A DNA stretch of 64,000 bases from Desulfobulbus alkaliphilus (GTDB taxonomy: Bacteria; Desulfobacterota; Desulfobulbia; Desulfobulbales; Desulfobulbaceae). The DNA lies in the NCBI RefSeq assembly GCF_016918545.1, contig NZ_JAFFQC010000012.1, forward strand, positions 49,037 to 113,036. Direction: 5' to 3'. Of the stretch, positions 16,004-24,680 are shown piece after piece. Every line of letters starts with the position of its first letter. Positions within the stretch are counted from its first letter, which is position 1. A program made the position numbers and the translations under genes. The notes under the pieces are model-generated. The model searched no databases and was not told the origin of the DNA. It saw nothing but the letters and a program-made list of their open reading frames with translations.

Positions 16004-17182
16004 TCAGGCCTGAGCAGGCTCCTCCTGCTCCTCCGGGACGACGCTGTCCCGGGATGCAGCGTGATCCCCGTCGGCCAGGCGCTCAAATTGCCCGTCCTCC
16101 TGTTCTCGCTCCCGCAGGTACATTTCGGCAAGGGATAAAAACGCGGTGACAATCAGTGGGCCATAGATAATGCCCAGAATGCCGAACAGACTCATGCCGC
16201 CCAGGATGGCCAGCAGGACGAGCAGGGTATGCATCTGGGCCCTGTCACCGATAAATTTCGGTTTGGCCAGGTACTCCACCAGCAAGGTGAGCAGGCCGTA
16301 CAAAACCAGGGTGCCCACCGCCGCGCCCACCGATCCATTGACAAGAAGAATGATCGCGGTGGGTAACAGGACCAGACCGATGCCGAAGATGGGCAGAAAA
16401 GCCAGGATGCCCATGACCGCCCCCCAGAGGACAGGGGCCTTGAAGCCAAGCAGCGCAAAAAAGATCCCCCCGACCGTCCCCTGGAACAGACCGCTCAAGC
16501 CGTTGCCAACCAGGATGACGCCCGCCAGTTCCACGAACTTGCGCACCAGCAACCTGTTCTCCACCTCAGGCAGAGGGGAAATCCTGGTGAGGAAATCAAT
16601 GAGCAGGTCAATCTCCTTGAGCAGAAAAAAGATGACGATAATCAACAGACAGAACTGAAACACGAAACTGACAAGATTGGTTGCCCAGGCCGAAACCTGA
16701 TTATAGATGAACAACCCCGCGGTTCGGCTCAGGTCAGAAACAAGAAGCATCACATTGGCCGGTTCAAACGAGATGCCGAAACCGGCAAGGAATGCCTGCC
16801 CTTGAACGATCAGGGGGTTGTTGGGCAGCGCCTGTTGCAATTTGAACAGGGCATTGCTGTCGCGAACCAGTTGATACAGCCCTGCCGCCTCGGAGGAAAG
16901 AGCGGCGATGAAGAACACAAAGGGCACAAAAACAATCAGGACGATCATCAAACAGGTGAGCAGCGAGGCCACCCAGGGATAGAGCCATCTGCCGAGCCAA
17001 GTGTAAACGGGACGAAAAATGCCCGCCAGCAGAAAGGCGAGAACAAGAAACTGCCAGAAGGGCCACAACACCAATCCCAACATAAGGGCGGAAAAGACAA
17101 AGACCAGGGCCAGAAATCGTGTCCGGGTGATATGTTCGGAATTTTGCCTTTGCTTGGGTGCGATTGAATCAGCGGGATGCAT
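16004..17182 (-). CDS. AI-2E/PerM (UPF0118) family membrane permease
   Basis: 392 residues with about eight membrane segments and a hydrophilic acidic C-terminal tail of about 50 residues. Family signatures include GNGLSGLFQGTVGGIFFALLG split across the fifth and sixth helices, FLPIFGIG, LVEYLAKPKFIGDR and LLAILGGMSLFGILGIIYGP. The family includes the proposed autoinducer-2 exporter TqsA and Na+/H+ antiporters, so the substrate is open. The ATG at 17182 follows GAGGAG. It is convergent with cbiH and divergent from mgtE. Confidence 0.85.
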   Translation of the reverse strand: MHPADSIAPKQRQNSEHITRTRFLALVFVFSALMLGLVLWPFWQFLVLAFLLAGIFRPVYTWLGRWLYPWVASLLTCLMIVLIVFVPFVFFIAALSSEAAGLYQLVRDSNALFKLQQALPNNPLIVQGQAFLAGFGISFEPANVMLLVSDLSRTAGLFIYNQVSAWATNLVSFVFQFCLLIIVIFFLLKEIDLLIDFLTRISPLPEVENRLLVRKFVELAGVILVGNGLSGLFQGTVGGIFFALLGFKAPVLWGAVMGILAFLPIFGIGLVLLPTAIILLVNGSVGAAVGTLVLYGLLTLLVEYLAKPKFIGDRAQMHTLLVLLAILGGMSLFGILGIIYGPLIVTAFLSLAEMYLREREQEDGQFERLADGDHAASRDSVVPEEQEEPAQA

Positions 17183-17209
17183 GGTGGCGTGAGAATCTCC
17201 TCAGGTTAG

Positions 17210-17243
17210 CCTGAATCCGTGAGCGTCCGCTCACCGATCCAGG
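17210..17243 (+). repeat. Minimal family A element (34 bp)
   Basis: CCTGAATCCGTGAGCGTCCG joined directly to CTCACCGATCCAGG: the two termini with no internal modules. It lies in the divergent region between the permease gene and mgtE. Flanking 5-mers (GTTAG, TGAAA) do not match. Confidence 0.6.
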
Positions 17244-17501
17244 TGAAAAAAAGATATTGACAGTATCCTGGCAATGCAATACAAAGGAGCCCAAGTTGCA
17301 TCCTGGTCAGGCAGATTGACAAGCCCTGCCGGCCTCCTCTTAACCAACCTACTGACAAAAAAAAATGGACGAAGGACCGAGTACAATCCCTCACCCCTCC
17401 TCAAAAAAGGGGAAACAGACCAGCCGGACACGCACGGCGTGGACGGAGGTCATCGCAGTATCCGCACACCTTTCCTGATCTAAGGGCTGTCGGACTCGTG
17501 G

Positions 17502-17520
17502 CCCGTCCATTGCGGACGGG
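17502..17520 (+). promoter_or_regulatory. Perfect 7-bp hairpin directly before the mgtE ribosome binding site
   Basis: CCCGTCC-ATTGC-GGACGGG, ending about 7 nt before AAGGAG. It could slow initiation or be the end of a longer leader fold. I could not recognise an M-box magnesium riboswitch around it. The rest of 17244-17500 holds nothing I can name. Confidence 0.35.
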
Positions 17521-17540
17521 TGCCGGCAAGGAGACGAGTC

Positions 17541-18920
17541 ATGAAAAAGCCCTACATTTTCCAAGCCGTTCAAAAATTTCTTACTGAAAACAGAGAGCCG
17601 GAAACCCGGGAGTATTGCCGTTCGCTCCACCCGGAAGACCTGGCCGCCCTGTTGCCCGATTTAACCACGGAAGAACAGCTCCGGCTCCTGGAGATCATCG
17701 GCCACGATGCCGCCGCTGATATTCTCAGCCGGAGCACCGCCGATGACCAGGATCGAATTGCCGCCATGCTGCCGGACAGCGATCTGGCGGCCATTATCAC
17801 CGCCATGCCCTCGGATGACCGGGTTGACCTGTTCAAACGCCTGCCCGAGGAACGGGGTGAAAAACTGCTGGGCCTCATGGCCCGGACCGAACGGGAAGAT
17901 ATCCGCAAGCTCGGGTCCTACAAGGAAGGGACCGCCGGCAGCATCATGTCTTCTGATTATGCGACTCTCACCCCGGAATTGACCGTCCAGCAGGCCCTGG
18001 AAAAACTCCGTCTGGAAGCTCCGGACAAGGAAACCATTTACTCCGTCTACATCATCGATAGCCAGCGCCGCCTACAGGGTGTTGTTTCGCTGCGCAATCT
18101 GATAACCAGCCGCTCCGGCGCCCTGGTCAAGGACATCATGCTCACCAACCCGATTTTTGCAAGAGCGGACGATGATCAGGAAGAAGTGGCCACCAAACTG
18201 AACAGGTATGACCTGCTGGCCATCCCGGTGATCAACGGCAATGAGGCCCTGGCCGGCATCGTCACCTTTGACGATATCCACGACGTCATGATCGAGGAGA
18301 CCACCGAGGACTTTCATCGCATGGGTGGTCTTGCCCACAAAGCCTCTCCCGACCTGGCCAACATCAACATGCTCGATGCCGGCTGGTGGCTGCTGATCAG
18401 TAAACGATTGCCGTGGCTGCTTCTCCTGGTGTTCATGAATATTTTCTCCGGCGCCGGTATTGCCCATTTCGAGGGCACTATCGAGGCCGCCGTGGCCCTG
18501 GTCTTTTTCCTGCCCCTGCTCATTGACAGCGGCGGCAACGCCGGCAGCCAGGCGGCCACCCTGATGGTGCGCGCCCTGGCCACCGGCAAGGCACAGCTGA
18601 AAGACTGGTTCGCCCTGCTGCGCAAGGAAATATTTATTTCCGCTACCCTTGGCCTGGTCATGGGCCTGGCGGTTTCCGCTATCGGTATTTTTCGCGGCGG
18701 ACCGGAGATTGCGGTGGTGGTGGCCTTGACCATGGTGTGCACCGTGCTGTTTGGCAGCCTGGTGGGCATGTCCCTGCCCTTTATCCTCAGCAAGCTCAAA
18801 ATGGACCCGGCAACGGCCAGCGCGCCCTTGATTACCTCCATTGCCGATATCGGTGGGGTTCTTATCTACTTCTCCATCGCCACCTATGTGCTGCGCGACA
18901 TGATCGCCCTTGCCGGTTGA
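17541..18920 (+). CDS. mgtE: Magnesium transporter MgtE
   Basis: 459 residues, the family's usual size. An N-terminal helical superfamily domain (about 1-130) is followed by two CBS domains (about 130-260; YSVYIIDSQRRLQGVVSLRNL and LLAIPVINGNEALAGIVTFDD) and a five-helix transmembrane domain that begins near WLLISKRLPWLLLL. The pore motif FFLPLLIDSGGNAGSQAATL carries the Mg2+-binding region. It imports Mg2+ and closes when Mg2+ occupies the cytosolic sites. The ATG at 17541 has an ideal AAGGAG seven bases upstream. Confidence 0.95.
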   Translation: MKKPYIFQAVQKFLTENREPETREYCRSLHPEDLAALLPDLTTEEQLRLLEIIGHDAAADILSRSTADDQDRIAAMLPDSDLAAIITAMPSDDRVDLFKRLPEERGEKLLGLMARTEREDIRKLGSYKEGTAGSIMSSDYATLTPELTVQQALEKLRLEAPDKETIYSVYIIDSQRRLQGVVSLRNLITSRSGALVKDIMLTNPIFARADDDQEEVATKLNRYDLLAIPVINGNEALAGIVTFDDIHDVMIEETTEDFHRMGGLAHKASPDLANINMLDAGWWLLISKRLPWLLLLVFMNIFSGAGIAHFEGTIEAAVALVFFLPLLIDSGGNAGSQAATLMVRALATGKAQLKDWFALLRKEIFISATLGLVMGLAVSAIGIFRGGPEIAVVVALTMVCTVLFGSLVGMSLPFILSKLKMDPATASAPLITSIADIGGVLIYFSIATYVLRDMIALAG

Positions 18921-18990
18921 ACCCGGGCAGCTCCCAGGCAAGGCAGATTTTTTCCGCCCACGGTATATTCTACTCCAGCATGCGGCTGCA

Positions 18991-19019
18991 CAGGGACGTC
19001 GGTCAGGACGACGTCCCTG
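18991..19019. terminator. Hairpin between convergent mgtE and kinase genes
   Basis: CAGGGACGTC and GACGTCCCTG form a 10-bp stem around a 9-nt loop. It lies 70 nt after the mgtE stop and overlaps the kinase stop. There is no T run, so it may be a bidirectional pause or a processing stem and not a true intrinsic terminator. Confidence 0.35.
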
Positions 19020-21111
19020 TGCTCCCTTTCCCCTCCTCGGCCCGCGGTGCTTCACGATGCTCCAGGGGCAGTTCAACGATGAAGACGGTTCCAGGCCCGA
19101 AGGTTTCACCCGGTTGAAACCCCATGGGCAGGTACTGCGGCGGTGGGGGACTGTGGGCGGTAATCCGACCGCCATGTTCCCTGATGATCCCAAAAGAGAC
19201 CGAAAGGCCCAGCCCGGTCCCCTTGCCCACCTCCTTGGTCGTGAAAAAGGGATCGAAAATTTTACTCAGGTGTTCTCTTGCCACCCCCTTGCCGGTATCA
19301 GTGAAGCTGATCTCCACCTTTTGCCCCTTGTCGCCCAATCTTGACTGCACATAAATGAGACCATCCTGGCCAATGGCATCGGCGGCGTTATTGAGCAGAT
19401 TCAGCCAGACCTGCTTCAGTCGTTCCCGGTCCCCGGTCAATGTGGGGACATGCTCGGCCAGGGCATGGAGGATACGAATGCGGTTGAGGAAGAAGACATG
19501 TTCAACCAGTTTGATGACTTCCTGCAGCGAGGTATTGACGTCCACGGCCTCGCTGACGGAATGGGAATGCCGGGAAAAGCCCAGCAGATCGGCAACAATC
19601 TTCCGGCACACCTTGGTCTGCTTTTCAACGATTTTCAGATCCGCCAGGAGTTCTTCATCCTTGATATCATCCATCAACAGCTGAGTGTAGCCGAGAATGA
19701 TGCCCAGCGGCGTATTGATTTCATGGGCAACCCCGCCGGCCAGGCGGCCCAGATCCTCCATTTTCTGTGACTGGATCAGCTGCTCCTGAAACTTCTTGAG
19801 CACGGAAATATCCCTGGCCGTCAACAGCAGACCCATGATGCCGCCATCCTGATCCTGTACCGGCACCTTGACCACATGGAACCATCGCTGTCCTTCGGGA
19901 CGCTTGAAGGTGATCTCCTTGGTCAAAGGTTGCCTGGTGATCAGGATCTGTCGGTCTTCATGATAATTGAGATCCGCCTGTCGTCGAGAAAAGATATCGA
20001 AATCGGTCTTGCCGACTATGTCCTCTTCACTGAGATCGAAATAATCACAGAAGGCCTTGCTGGCAAACCTGTACACCAGGTCCTTATCCTGCAGGGTGAT
20101 AAAATCCGGAGTGACATTCATAATGGTCTTGAGCAAACCCTGCTGCCTGGCAATGGTTTTCTCCCGCTCGGTCAACTCTTCGATGTGTTTTTTCACCGTA
20201 ATGGCCATGGCATCAAAGGCCTCGGCCAGATCCTGAATTTCATCACCGAAATTATGCTTGAAAACCAGGCACTGCCGACAGCTTTCCATCTTGTGCGGAT
20301 AGCTCTTCCCGTGGCAATCAGGGCAAAGTGTTCCGGCCAGGTACCAGCAGCGCCGCCGGGTATCGCCATAAGCGGGACATTGGGCCTGATCGCAGTTCAT
20401 GATCTCCCAGCAATTCTTTTCCAGGGAAAATCCGGCATGGACATCGAGATTACCCTTGACGATTTCTTCCGCTGACTGCCTGAGCCGGTTGAGGCGCAAG
20501 GTCACGGTCCGGGCAAACCAGAGGGAGAGCAGGATGCCCAGCCCCACCACCCCCGCCGTGCTCAACAGGCTGGTCAGACGCTGGCGGTTGATCTGGGCGT
20601 CCATGGCACTTCTCGACAAACCCAGCCTGACGATACCGAGTTTATTTTCCCCCAGGATGATCCTGCCCCGGAAATCATAGACCAGGCCGTGTTCGGTGGC
20701 CAGGAGGATCGGTTGAAGCGTGTCCTCGTCGAGATTGACCGCCAGCAGATCCGTGGGGAATCCACCGGAAAAAGTATGGGAGACAATATTACCGCTGGCA
20801 TCGGTGAGAAATATATAGAGCACATCAGCATACTGGGTGTGGACATTATCGATGAGGTTTTTCATCTGCAGAAAATCCACCGCCAGGATGGGTTCGGCCA
20901 GACGGAAAGCCAGCCCCGAAGTCAGAGCCATGCCCCGCTTCCGTCCTTCCTCGAGCAGCGCCTCTGACGACATGGCAGAGAGCATCAGGCCAAGCCCCAG
21001 GCCGGTGAAGATCAGCATGAAGGTCATCCCCAGGGTGATCTTGGTGCTGAATTTCAGCCCACGAAAAAATCTCGAGATCAAATTATTCAAGGTCCAACCC
21101 CACTTTGTCAC
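19003..21111 (-). CDS. Membrane sensor histidine kinase with CW-type Cys domain, HAMP and PAS
   Basis: 702 residues. Order: TM1 (about 25-47), periplasmic domain (about 50-180), TM2, HAMP (about 210-235), a nine-cysteine segment (about 236-290) that starts CWEIMNCDQAQCPAYG and ends CRQCLVFK, PAS (about 325-440), HisKA (GRLAGGVAHEINTPLG, phospho-acceptor His) and HATPase (N, G1, G2 boxes; FTDTGKGVA, GTGLGL). The cysteine segment fits the CW-E-x-x-x-C type seen in many delta-proteobacterial kinases and could hold a metal or respond to redox, which is inferred. It overlaps the PhnD-like lipoprotein gene by 29 nt. No response regulator is adjacent. Confidence 0.9.
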   Translation of the reverse strand: MTKWGWTLNNLISRFFRGLKFSTKITLGMTFMLIFTGLGLGLMLSAMSSEALLEEGRKRGMALTSGLAFRLAEPILAVDFLQMKNLIDNVHTQYADVLYIFLTDASGNIVSHTFSGGFPTDLLAVNLDEDTLQPILLATEHGLVYDFRGRIILGENKLGIVRLGLSRSAMDAQINRQRLTSLLSTAGVVGLGILLSLWFARTVTLRLNRLRQSAEEIVKGNLDVHAGFSLEKNCWEIMNCDQAQCPAYGDTRRRCWYLAGTLCPDCHGKSYPHKMESCRQCLVFKHNFGDEIQDLAEAFDAMAITVKKHIEELTEREKTIARQQGLLKTIMNVTPDFITLQDKDLVYRFASKAFCDYFDLSEEDIVGKTDFDIFSRRQADLNYHEDRQILITRQPLTKEITFKRPEGQRWFHVVKVPVQDQDGGIMGLLLTARDISVLKKFQEQLIQSQKMEDLGRLAGGVAHEINTPLGIILGYTQLLMDDIKDEELLADLKIVEKQTKVCRKIVADLLGFSRHSHSVSEAVDVNTSLQEVIKLVEHVFFLNRIRILHALAEHVPTLTGDRERLKQVWLNLLNNAADAIGQDGLIYVQSRLGDKGQKVEISFTDTGKGVAREHLSKIFDPFFTTKEVGKGTGLGLSVSFGIIREHGGRITAHSPPPPQYLPMGFQPGETFGPGTVFIVELPLEHREAPRAEEGKGSTGTSS

Positions 21112-22003
21112 TGAGATCCCGGATCAGGTCGAAGTCCCGATCATCCGAGGGCATAAAACCTATGAACCTTGCCGCGGCAAGAATTTCCCGATGCCGGGGA
21201 TTGCCAGCATAGTCGAGCCTGAGCATGGCGTCCCGGATGGCTTCCACCACCTCCCTGGGCAGCCGGGGGCTATGGGCGTACACCCATCCCGGATACCAGG
21301 CGGAATAATCGATCACCCTGATCTGATCGATATCGATTTTGTCCGCCACCACGGCCAGGGAGCCTTCACGAATAGAGCCGATATCATGGAGGCCGGCATA
21401 CACCCCCAGGATCACGTTTTCCTGTCGCCCACCGGCAAAAACCACTTCGCTGAAATCATCAAGCTGCAGGCCATGGGCAATAAAATGGCCGAGGGGAAAC
21501 AGATACCCACCAGCGGAAGAGGGGTCAACGGCAACCCAGGACCGTCCCCGGGAGTCGGCAATGGTCTGGATTTCCTTGTTATCCCGACGAGCGATAATCT
21601 GGCTGCGGAACTCAGCCCTTCCGTCTTCCTCGATTATTCTCGCCATGGCCCTGGCACCGAAACGGTTGGCCAGCTTGACATAGACAAAAGGGTTGGAAAA
21701 GGAGATATCGATCTTGCCCTGGCCGAACATGTTGATGTGATCATCAAAGGTGTCCGGAAACACCTGACGAATGGACAAACCGGTCTCTTCGGCAAGATAC
21801 GCCACCAGGCGATGATGGCGTTGAAAAGACTCTGTATGGGAGTACTGGGGGAGATAGGCATAGGTGATGGCCGGAACCTGGGGCCGGAAAAAAATCTCCT
21901 CGCGTTTGTCCAGGGACACCTTGATGGCCTCCTCGCCTTCCCCGCAGGAGAAGAGCAACAAGGCGGTTACAAGCAGAAAAAAAGAATGAAATCGTCCGGT
22001 CAT
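21083..22003 (-). CDS. PhnD-like periplasmic binding lipoprotein
   Basis: 306 residues with a lipoprotein signal (lipobox LLFSC, Cys at 20). The mature part follows the phosphate/phosphonate binding family: AYLPQYSHTESFQRHHRLV, GQGKIDISFSNPFVYV, AVDPSSAGGYLFP, GSIREGSLAVV. No permease or ATPase gene is nearby. The downstream kinase gene overlaps it by 29 nt, so it more likely serves as the ligand-sensing partner of that kinase than as a transport component. The ligand is unknown. Confidence 0.82.
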   Translation of the reverse strand: MTGRFHSFFLLVTALLLFSCGEGEEAIKVSLDKREEIFFRPQVPAITYAYLPQYSHTESFQRHHRLVAYLAEETGLSIRQVFPDTFDDHINMFGQGKIDISFSNPFVYVKLANRFGARAMARIIEEDGRAEFRSQIIARRDNKEIQTIADSRGRSWVAVDPSSAGGYLFPLGHFIAHGLQLDDFSEVVFAGGRQENVILGVYAGLHDIGSIREGSLAVVADKIDIDQIRVIDYSAWYPGWVYAHSPRLPREVVEAIRDAMLRLDYAGNPRHREILAAARFIGFMPSDDRDFDLIRDLSDKVGLDLE

Positions 22004-22205
22004 GGGGATGTCGTGTTCTCTACCAATGTACTCATGATGAAAAATATCCTGCTAGACAGGTATAATCAGCCGTGATCGATTTTGCTTGCGAAACCCGGGA
22101 GAACCGGCACGGGGCACGAAAGGAAACGGAGGCCAAGACTCCTCCCGCAACCGAAAAGAAGCACGCGGTCAGCGGTTTGCAGACAACAGCCGAGGTGACC
22201 GCCGC

Positions 22206-22592
22206 TCACCCGTAGCCGAGATTTTCCAGTTCTCTCTCGCCGAAACCAAGGAAATGGGCAATTTCATGGACCACCGTGATCTCGATTTCATCCATCAGCT
22301 CTTCATGACTCCCGCAAAACGCTTCCAGAGGTTCCTGGAAGATATAGATGACATCGGGATATAACGGGGGGTCAGCCGGGCTCCGTTCGGTCAGCGGTAC
22401 TCCCCAATAGAGGCCGAACAACGGCTCACCGCCCCCTCCCAGATCCGCAAGCAGCTCGGGATCGGGCCGCGGCTGCACCGTGATGACAACATTGTCCAGA
22501 TGCCGGCGGATCTCCCAGGGAATACGGGCGATGGCCTGTTCAACGAGACGATCAAAGGCCTTGGTGGTGAGTCTGGGACGATTGTCTGTCAT
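22206..22592 (-). CDS. Zincin-like metallopeptidase family protein
   Basis: 128 residues. VVHEIAHFLGFGERELENLG contains the HExxH zinc motif followed by the downstream Glu typical of the minimal metallopeptidase family (zincin_1, formerly DUF1025). The preceding DVIYIFQEPLE is also family-typical. These are small cytosolic proteins of unknown target. The ATG is at 22592. The 202 nt between this gene and 22003 hold no gene I can recognise. Confidence 0.8.
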   Translation of the reverse strand: MTDNRPRLTTKAFDRLVEQAIARIPWEIRRHLDNVVITVQPRPDPELLADLGGGGEPLFGLYWGVPLTERSPADPPLYPDVIYIFQEPLEAFCGSHEELMDEIEITVVHEIAHFLGFGERELENLGYG

Positions 22593-22644
22593 TGCAATAC
22601 GTTGGCGGCCCGGCTTGCTTGCGGTGAAATGTTCCTGAACTTGT

Positions 22645-22862
22645 CCTGAATCCGTGAGCGTTCGTCCGTGCGTCAGCTTCGTTGTTCATAACCTTTCGAT
22701 TAAAGTATATTTTATCGGACGGTTACGGGCAATGAAGATGGCGTGCGGACGGAAGCCCCGCAGGGCGGCTGGTGCAAGGTATTTTCAAGGGATCAGCTGC
22801 AATTATAATGTTATTGCAAAAAGATATATCCAACACAAGCGTCCAGCCGTCACGGATTCAGG
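22645..22862 (+). mobile_element. Family A MITE-like element upstream of the nitroreductase gene
   Basis: Full-length copy from CCTGAATCCGTGAGCG to CGTCACGGATTCAGG. All modules are present, including the long imperfect hairpin and a GCCC-CGCA-GGGC hairpin whose loop differs from other copies while the stem is kept. Flanking 5-mers are CTTGT and ATGTT, so no intact target duplication. The right end points toward the nitroreductase. Confidence 0.85.
22782..22809 (+). promoter_or_regulatory. Promoter-like pair in the family A element, facing the nitroreductase
   Basis: TTTTCA (22782-22787), 16 nt, TATAAT (22804-22809), with exactly 53 nt from the last T to the element's right terminus. The -10 is a perfect consensus. 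Confidence 0.55.
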
Positions 22863-23008
22863 ATGTTGTCTTTCCCCTGCTGGTTCGGGTATAATGGCGG
22901 TTGTAATCCCTGCTCTGTTGAACCGGGCCTTTCTCCTCGCGGGCCGGCCCGCGGAGACAGGCCGGGCGGATCAACAGGCGACCATCACCAACGACTACCG
23001 GAGGTACC

Positions 23009-23518
23009 ATGGAATTCAACGAGGTTCTGACAACCCGCAGAAGCATCCGTTCTTTTACCGACCAGGATATTCCCGCGGATACGATCACCGCGATTCTCGA
23101 GGCGGCCATGACCGCGCCTTCCGCCGGCAATCAACAGCCATGGCGATTTATAATCATTCGGGACCGGCAGATGCTGACAGCCGTCCCCACGGTACACCCC
23201 TATGCGGGGATGACAGCAAAAGCCCCGGTCGCCATTCTGGTCTGTGGCGCCCCCACGGGTTTGAAATGGCCGACTTTCTGGCCTCAGGACTGCAGTGCCG
23301 CCACCCAGAACATCCTCCTGGCCGCCCGCAACCTCGACCTGGGATCGGTCTGGGTGGGCATCTACCCGGAAGAAGAGCGGATGAAGGGTTTTCGCCGCCT
23401 TTTTTCCATTCCCGAGGAAATCGTTCCCTTTGCCCTCATTCCCCTCGGTTGGCCCAAGGAGGGCTTCACGAGCGTTGACCGCTTCAATCCGGCACTGATC
23501 AGAGAAGAACGCTGGTAA
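23009..23518 (+). CDS. Nitroreductase family FMN flavoprotein
   Basis: 169 residues. TRRSIRSFTDQDI is the N-terminal FMN phosphate-binding segment, AMTAPSAGNQQPWRFI the second FMN contact, and CSAATQNILLAARNLDLGSVWVG the central helix. It would reduce nitroaromatics, quinones or a flavin-linked substrate with NAD(P)H. The ATG follows GGAGGTACC. The gene is single, with the family A element about 145 nt upstream as a candidate promoter source. Confidence 0.9.
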   Translation: MEFNEVLTTRRSIRSFTDQDIPADTITAILEAAMTAPSAGNQQPWRFIIIRDRQMLTAVPTVHPYAGMTAKAPVAILVCGAPTGLKWPTFWPQDCSAATQNILLAARNLDLGSVWVGIYPEEERMKGFRRLFSIPEEIVPFALIPLGWPKEGFTSVDRFNPALIREERW

Positions 23519-23524
23519 AGCAGC

Positions 23525-23570
23525 TTGCTCTTGCTCATGCTCATGCTCTTGCTCATGCTCATGCTCATGC
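23525..23570. repeat. Imperfect hexanucleotide microsatellite (TGCTCA/TGCTCT)n
   Basis: About seven units of GCTCAT or GCTCTT in tandem between the nitroreductase stop and the convergent small membrane protein, reaching into the latter's stop codon. Length changes here would alter the 3' untranslated region and possibly the last codons. Confidence 0.8.
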
Positions 23571-23825
23571 TGCTGGCGGCTGGTCCGTCCGGTCCTCATC
23601 CTTTTTTTCCGGCTCGTGGTCATAGAGTTGTTTTGCCGCCAGCAGCAGCAGGAACATGGTGACCACCGGAGCGATCGTCGGCCCCGCCGCCAGCAGACCG
23701 GCCAGAGTCGGATTGTGCGGCTGGTACATGGGGGCGAGATAGCGCAGGCCCACGTAGGCGGCTATCGCCAGCAGGGCACTGACCCACCAGGGCCTGCGTT
23801 TCTGTTTTGCCGATCCTTCAGCCAC
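23565..23825 (-). CDS. Small membrane protein (hypothetical)
   Basis: 86 residues from a GTG at 23825, chosen because AAGGAGG lies 9 nt upstream. A further ATG at 23888 would add 21 residues without a ribosome binding site. Two hydrophobic helices (WVSALLAIAAYVGLRYLA and IAPVVTMFLLLLAA) sit between a basic N-terminus and an acidic, Asp/Glu/Lys-rich tail. No family recognised. The stop codon lies in the microsatellite. Confidence 0.55.
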   Translation of the reverse strand: MAEGSAKQKRRPWWVSALLAIAAYVGLRYLAPMYQPHNPTLAGLLAAGPTIAPVVTMFLLLLAAKQLYDHEPEKKDEDRTDQPPAA

Positions 23826-23957
23826 GAATCCGCTTCCTCCTTCCCGCTGCTGCAGTGCCGATGATGCAACCCAGCCTGTCGCCGGCACGAACCTTGTTGC
23901 CGTCAGCCCTCTGGCAGTGCCGAATTGACCCTGCTCGATGCCAGGACCACTCCAGTC

Positions 23958-24680
23958 TCATTCCCCTGAATCCGTCTCCCTGAGCAGAGAGCGCCAACGG
24001 AAAAATATCTCTTCATTGAATGCGCGCTCTTCCTTCTCGGTCAGCACCCGGTCCTCGGTCTGCATTCCGCAAGGGTCTGCAATGGAGCCAAGCGTCAGGC
24101 TCACCCCGGTGTGCATCCAGGCATGACCGAAGGGCAAGATGCGCAACCCGGCAAGAAGCCCTGTTGCCTCCACCTGCGGCAGGGCCATATCGAGAATAAA
24201 GAAATCCTTGCCGCTGATAATGTCCAGGGCGAGAAACCCGCCGGCCGGTATCAATTCCCTGATCCAGAAAAGCGAAAAACGGGCTTGCACCATCCCGGCC
24301 AGCAACCGCTGTTCATCGCTTTCCGCTGGAAACCGTTTACGATTGAACATCTGTCGAACCAGGCTGATCCCCCGGGGCCGATACATATAGAGCAGATAAT
24401 CCTGAAAAACCTCCATTTCCAGCTCATGGCCGAACTGAATACCCGGCCGGCCGCCCTGGCTGCTGATCATCCGCAATCGTTTGCCGCAGGCTTTGATGGC
24501 ATCCTTGCCGGCCAGTTTGCTGATCGCGCCGTGGAGCACCGGCATCAGCGGCATGACCCGTTTGTATTCCGCCACCAGGGCTTCGAGGTCCTCGGGAAGG
24601 GTCTGTTGCCCGCTATCCGCTCCGTTTATCATGTGTCCATCCTGCTCGTGGCCATGGTCCTCATGCAACATCCTGGTCAT
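23958..24680 (-). CDS. Hypothetical protein coupled to the hybrid kinase
   Basis: 240 residues, soluble, no motif recognised. The N-terminus is His/Asp-rich (LHEDHGHEQDGH), which might bind metal. The middle has a predicted helical segment (LEALVAEYKRVMPLMPVLHG) and a conserved-looking core rich in aromatic residues. The start overlaps the kinase stop by 4 nt (ATGA), so it is translated with the kinase and probably belongs to the same signalling unit. The last codons (ETDSGE) read through a half-terminus of family A at 23966, which may have changed its C-terminus. Confidence 0.55.
   Translation of the reverse strand: MTRMLHEDHGHEQDGHMINGADSGQQTLPEDLEALVAEYKRVMPLMPVLHGAISKLAGKDAIKACGKRLRMISSQGGRPGIQFGHELEMEVFQDYLLYMYRPRGISLVRQMFNRKRFPAESDEQRLLAGMVQARFSLFWIRELIPAGGFLALDIISGKDFFILDMALPQVEATGLLAGLRILPFGHAWMHTGVSLTLGSIADPCGMQTEDRVLTEKEERAFNEEIFFRWRSLLRETDSGE

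Noticed and set aside
17244..17540. M-box magnesium riboswitch before mgtE
   Set aside because: Expected from gene context, but I could not find the conserved M-box segments; only a short hairpin is clear.
22086..22205. Second cobalamin riboswitch-like stretch (AGGAAACGG...CTCCTCCCGCAACCG)
   Set aside because: Parts resemble the conserved core, but there is no B12-box GCCACTG, no closing stem was found, and no sense-strand gene follows.
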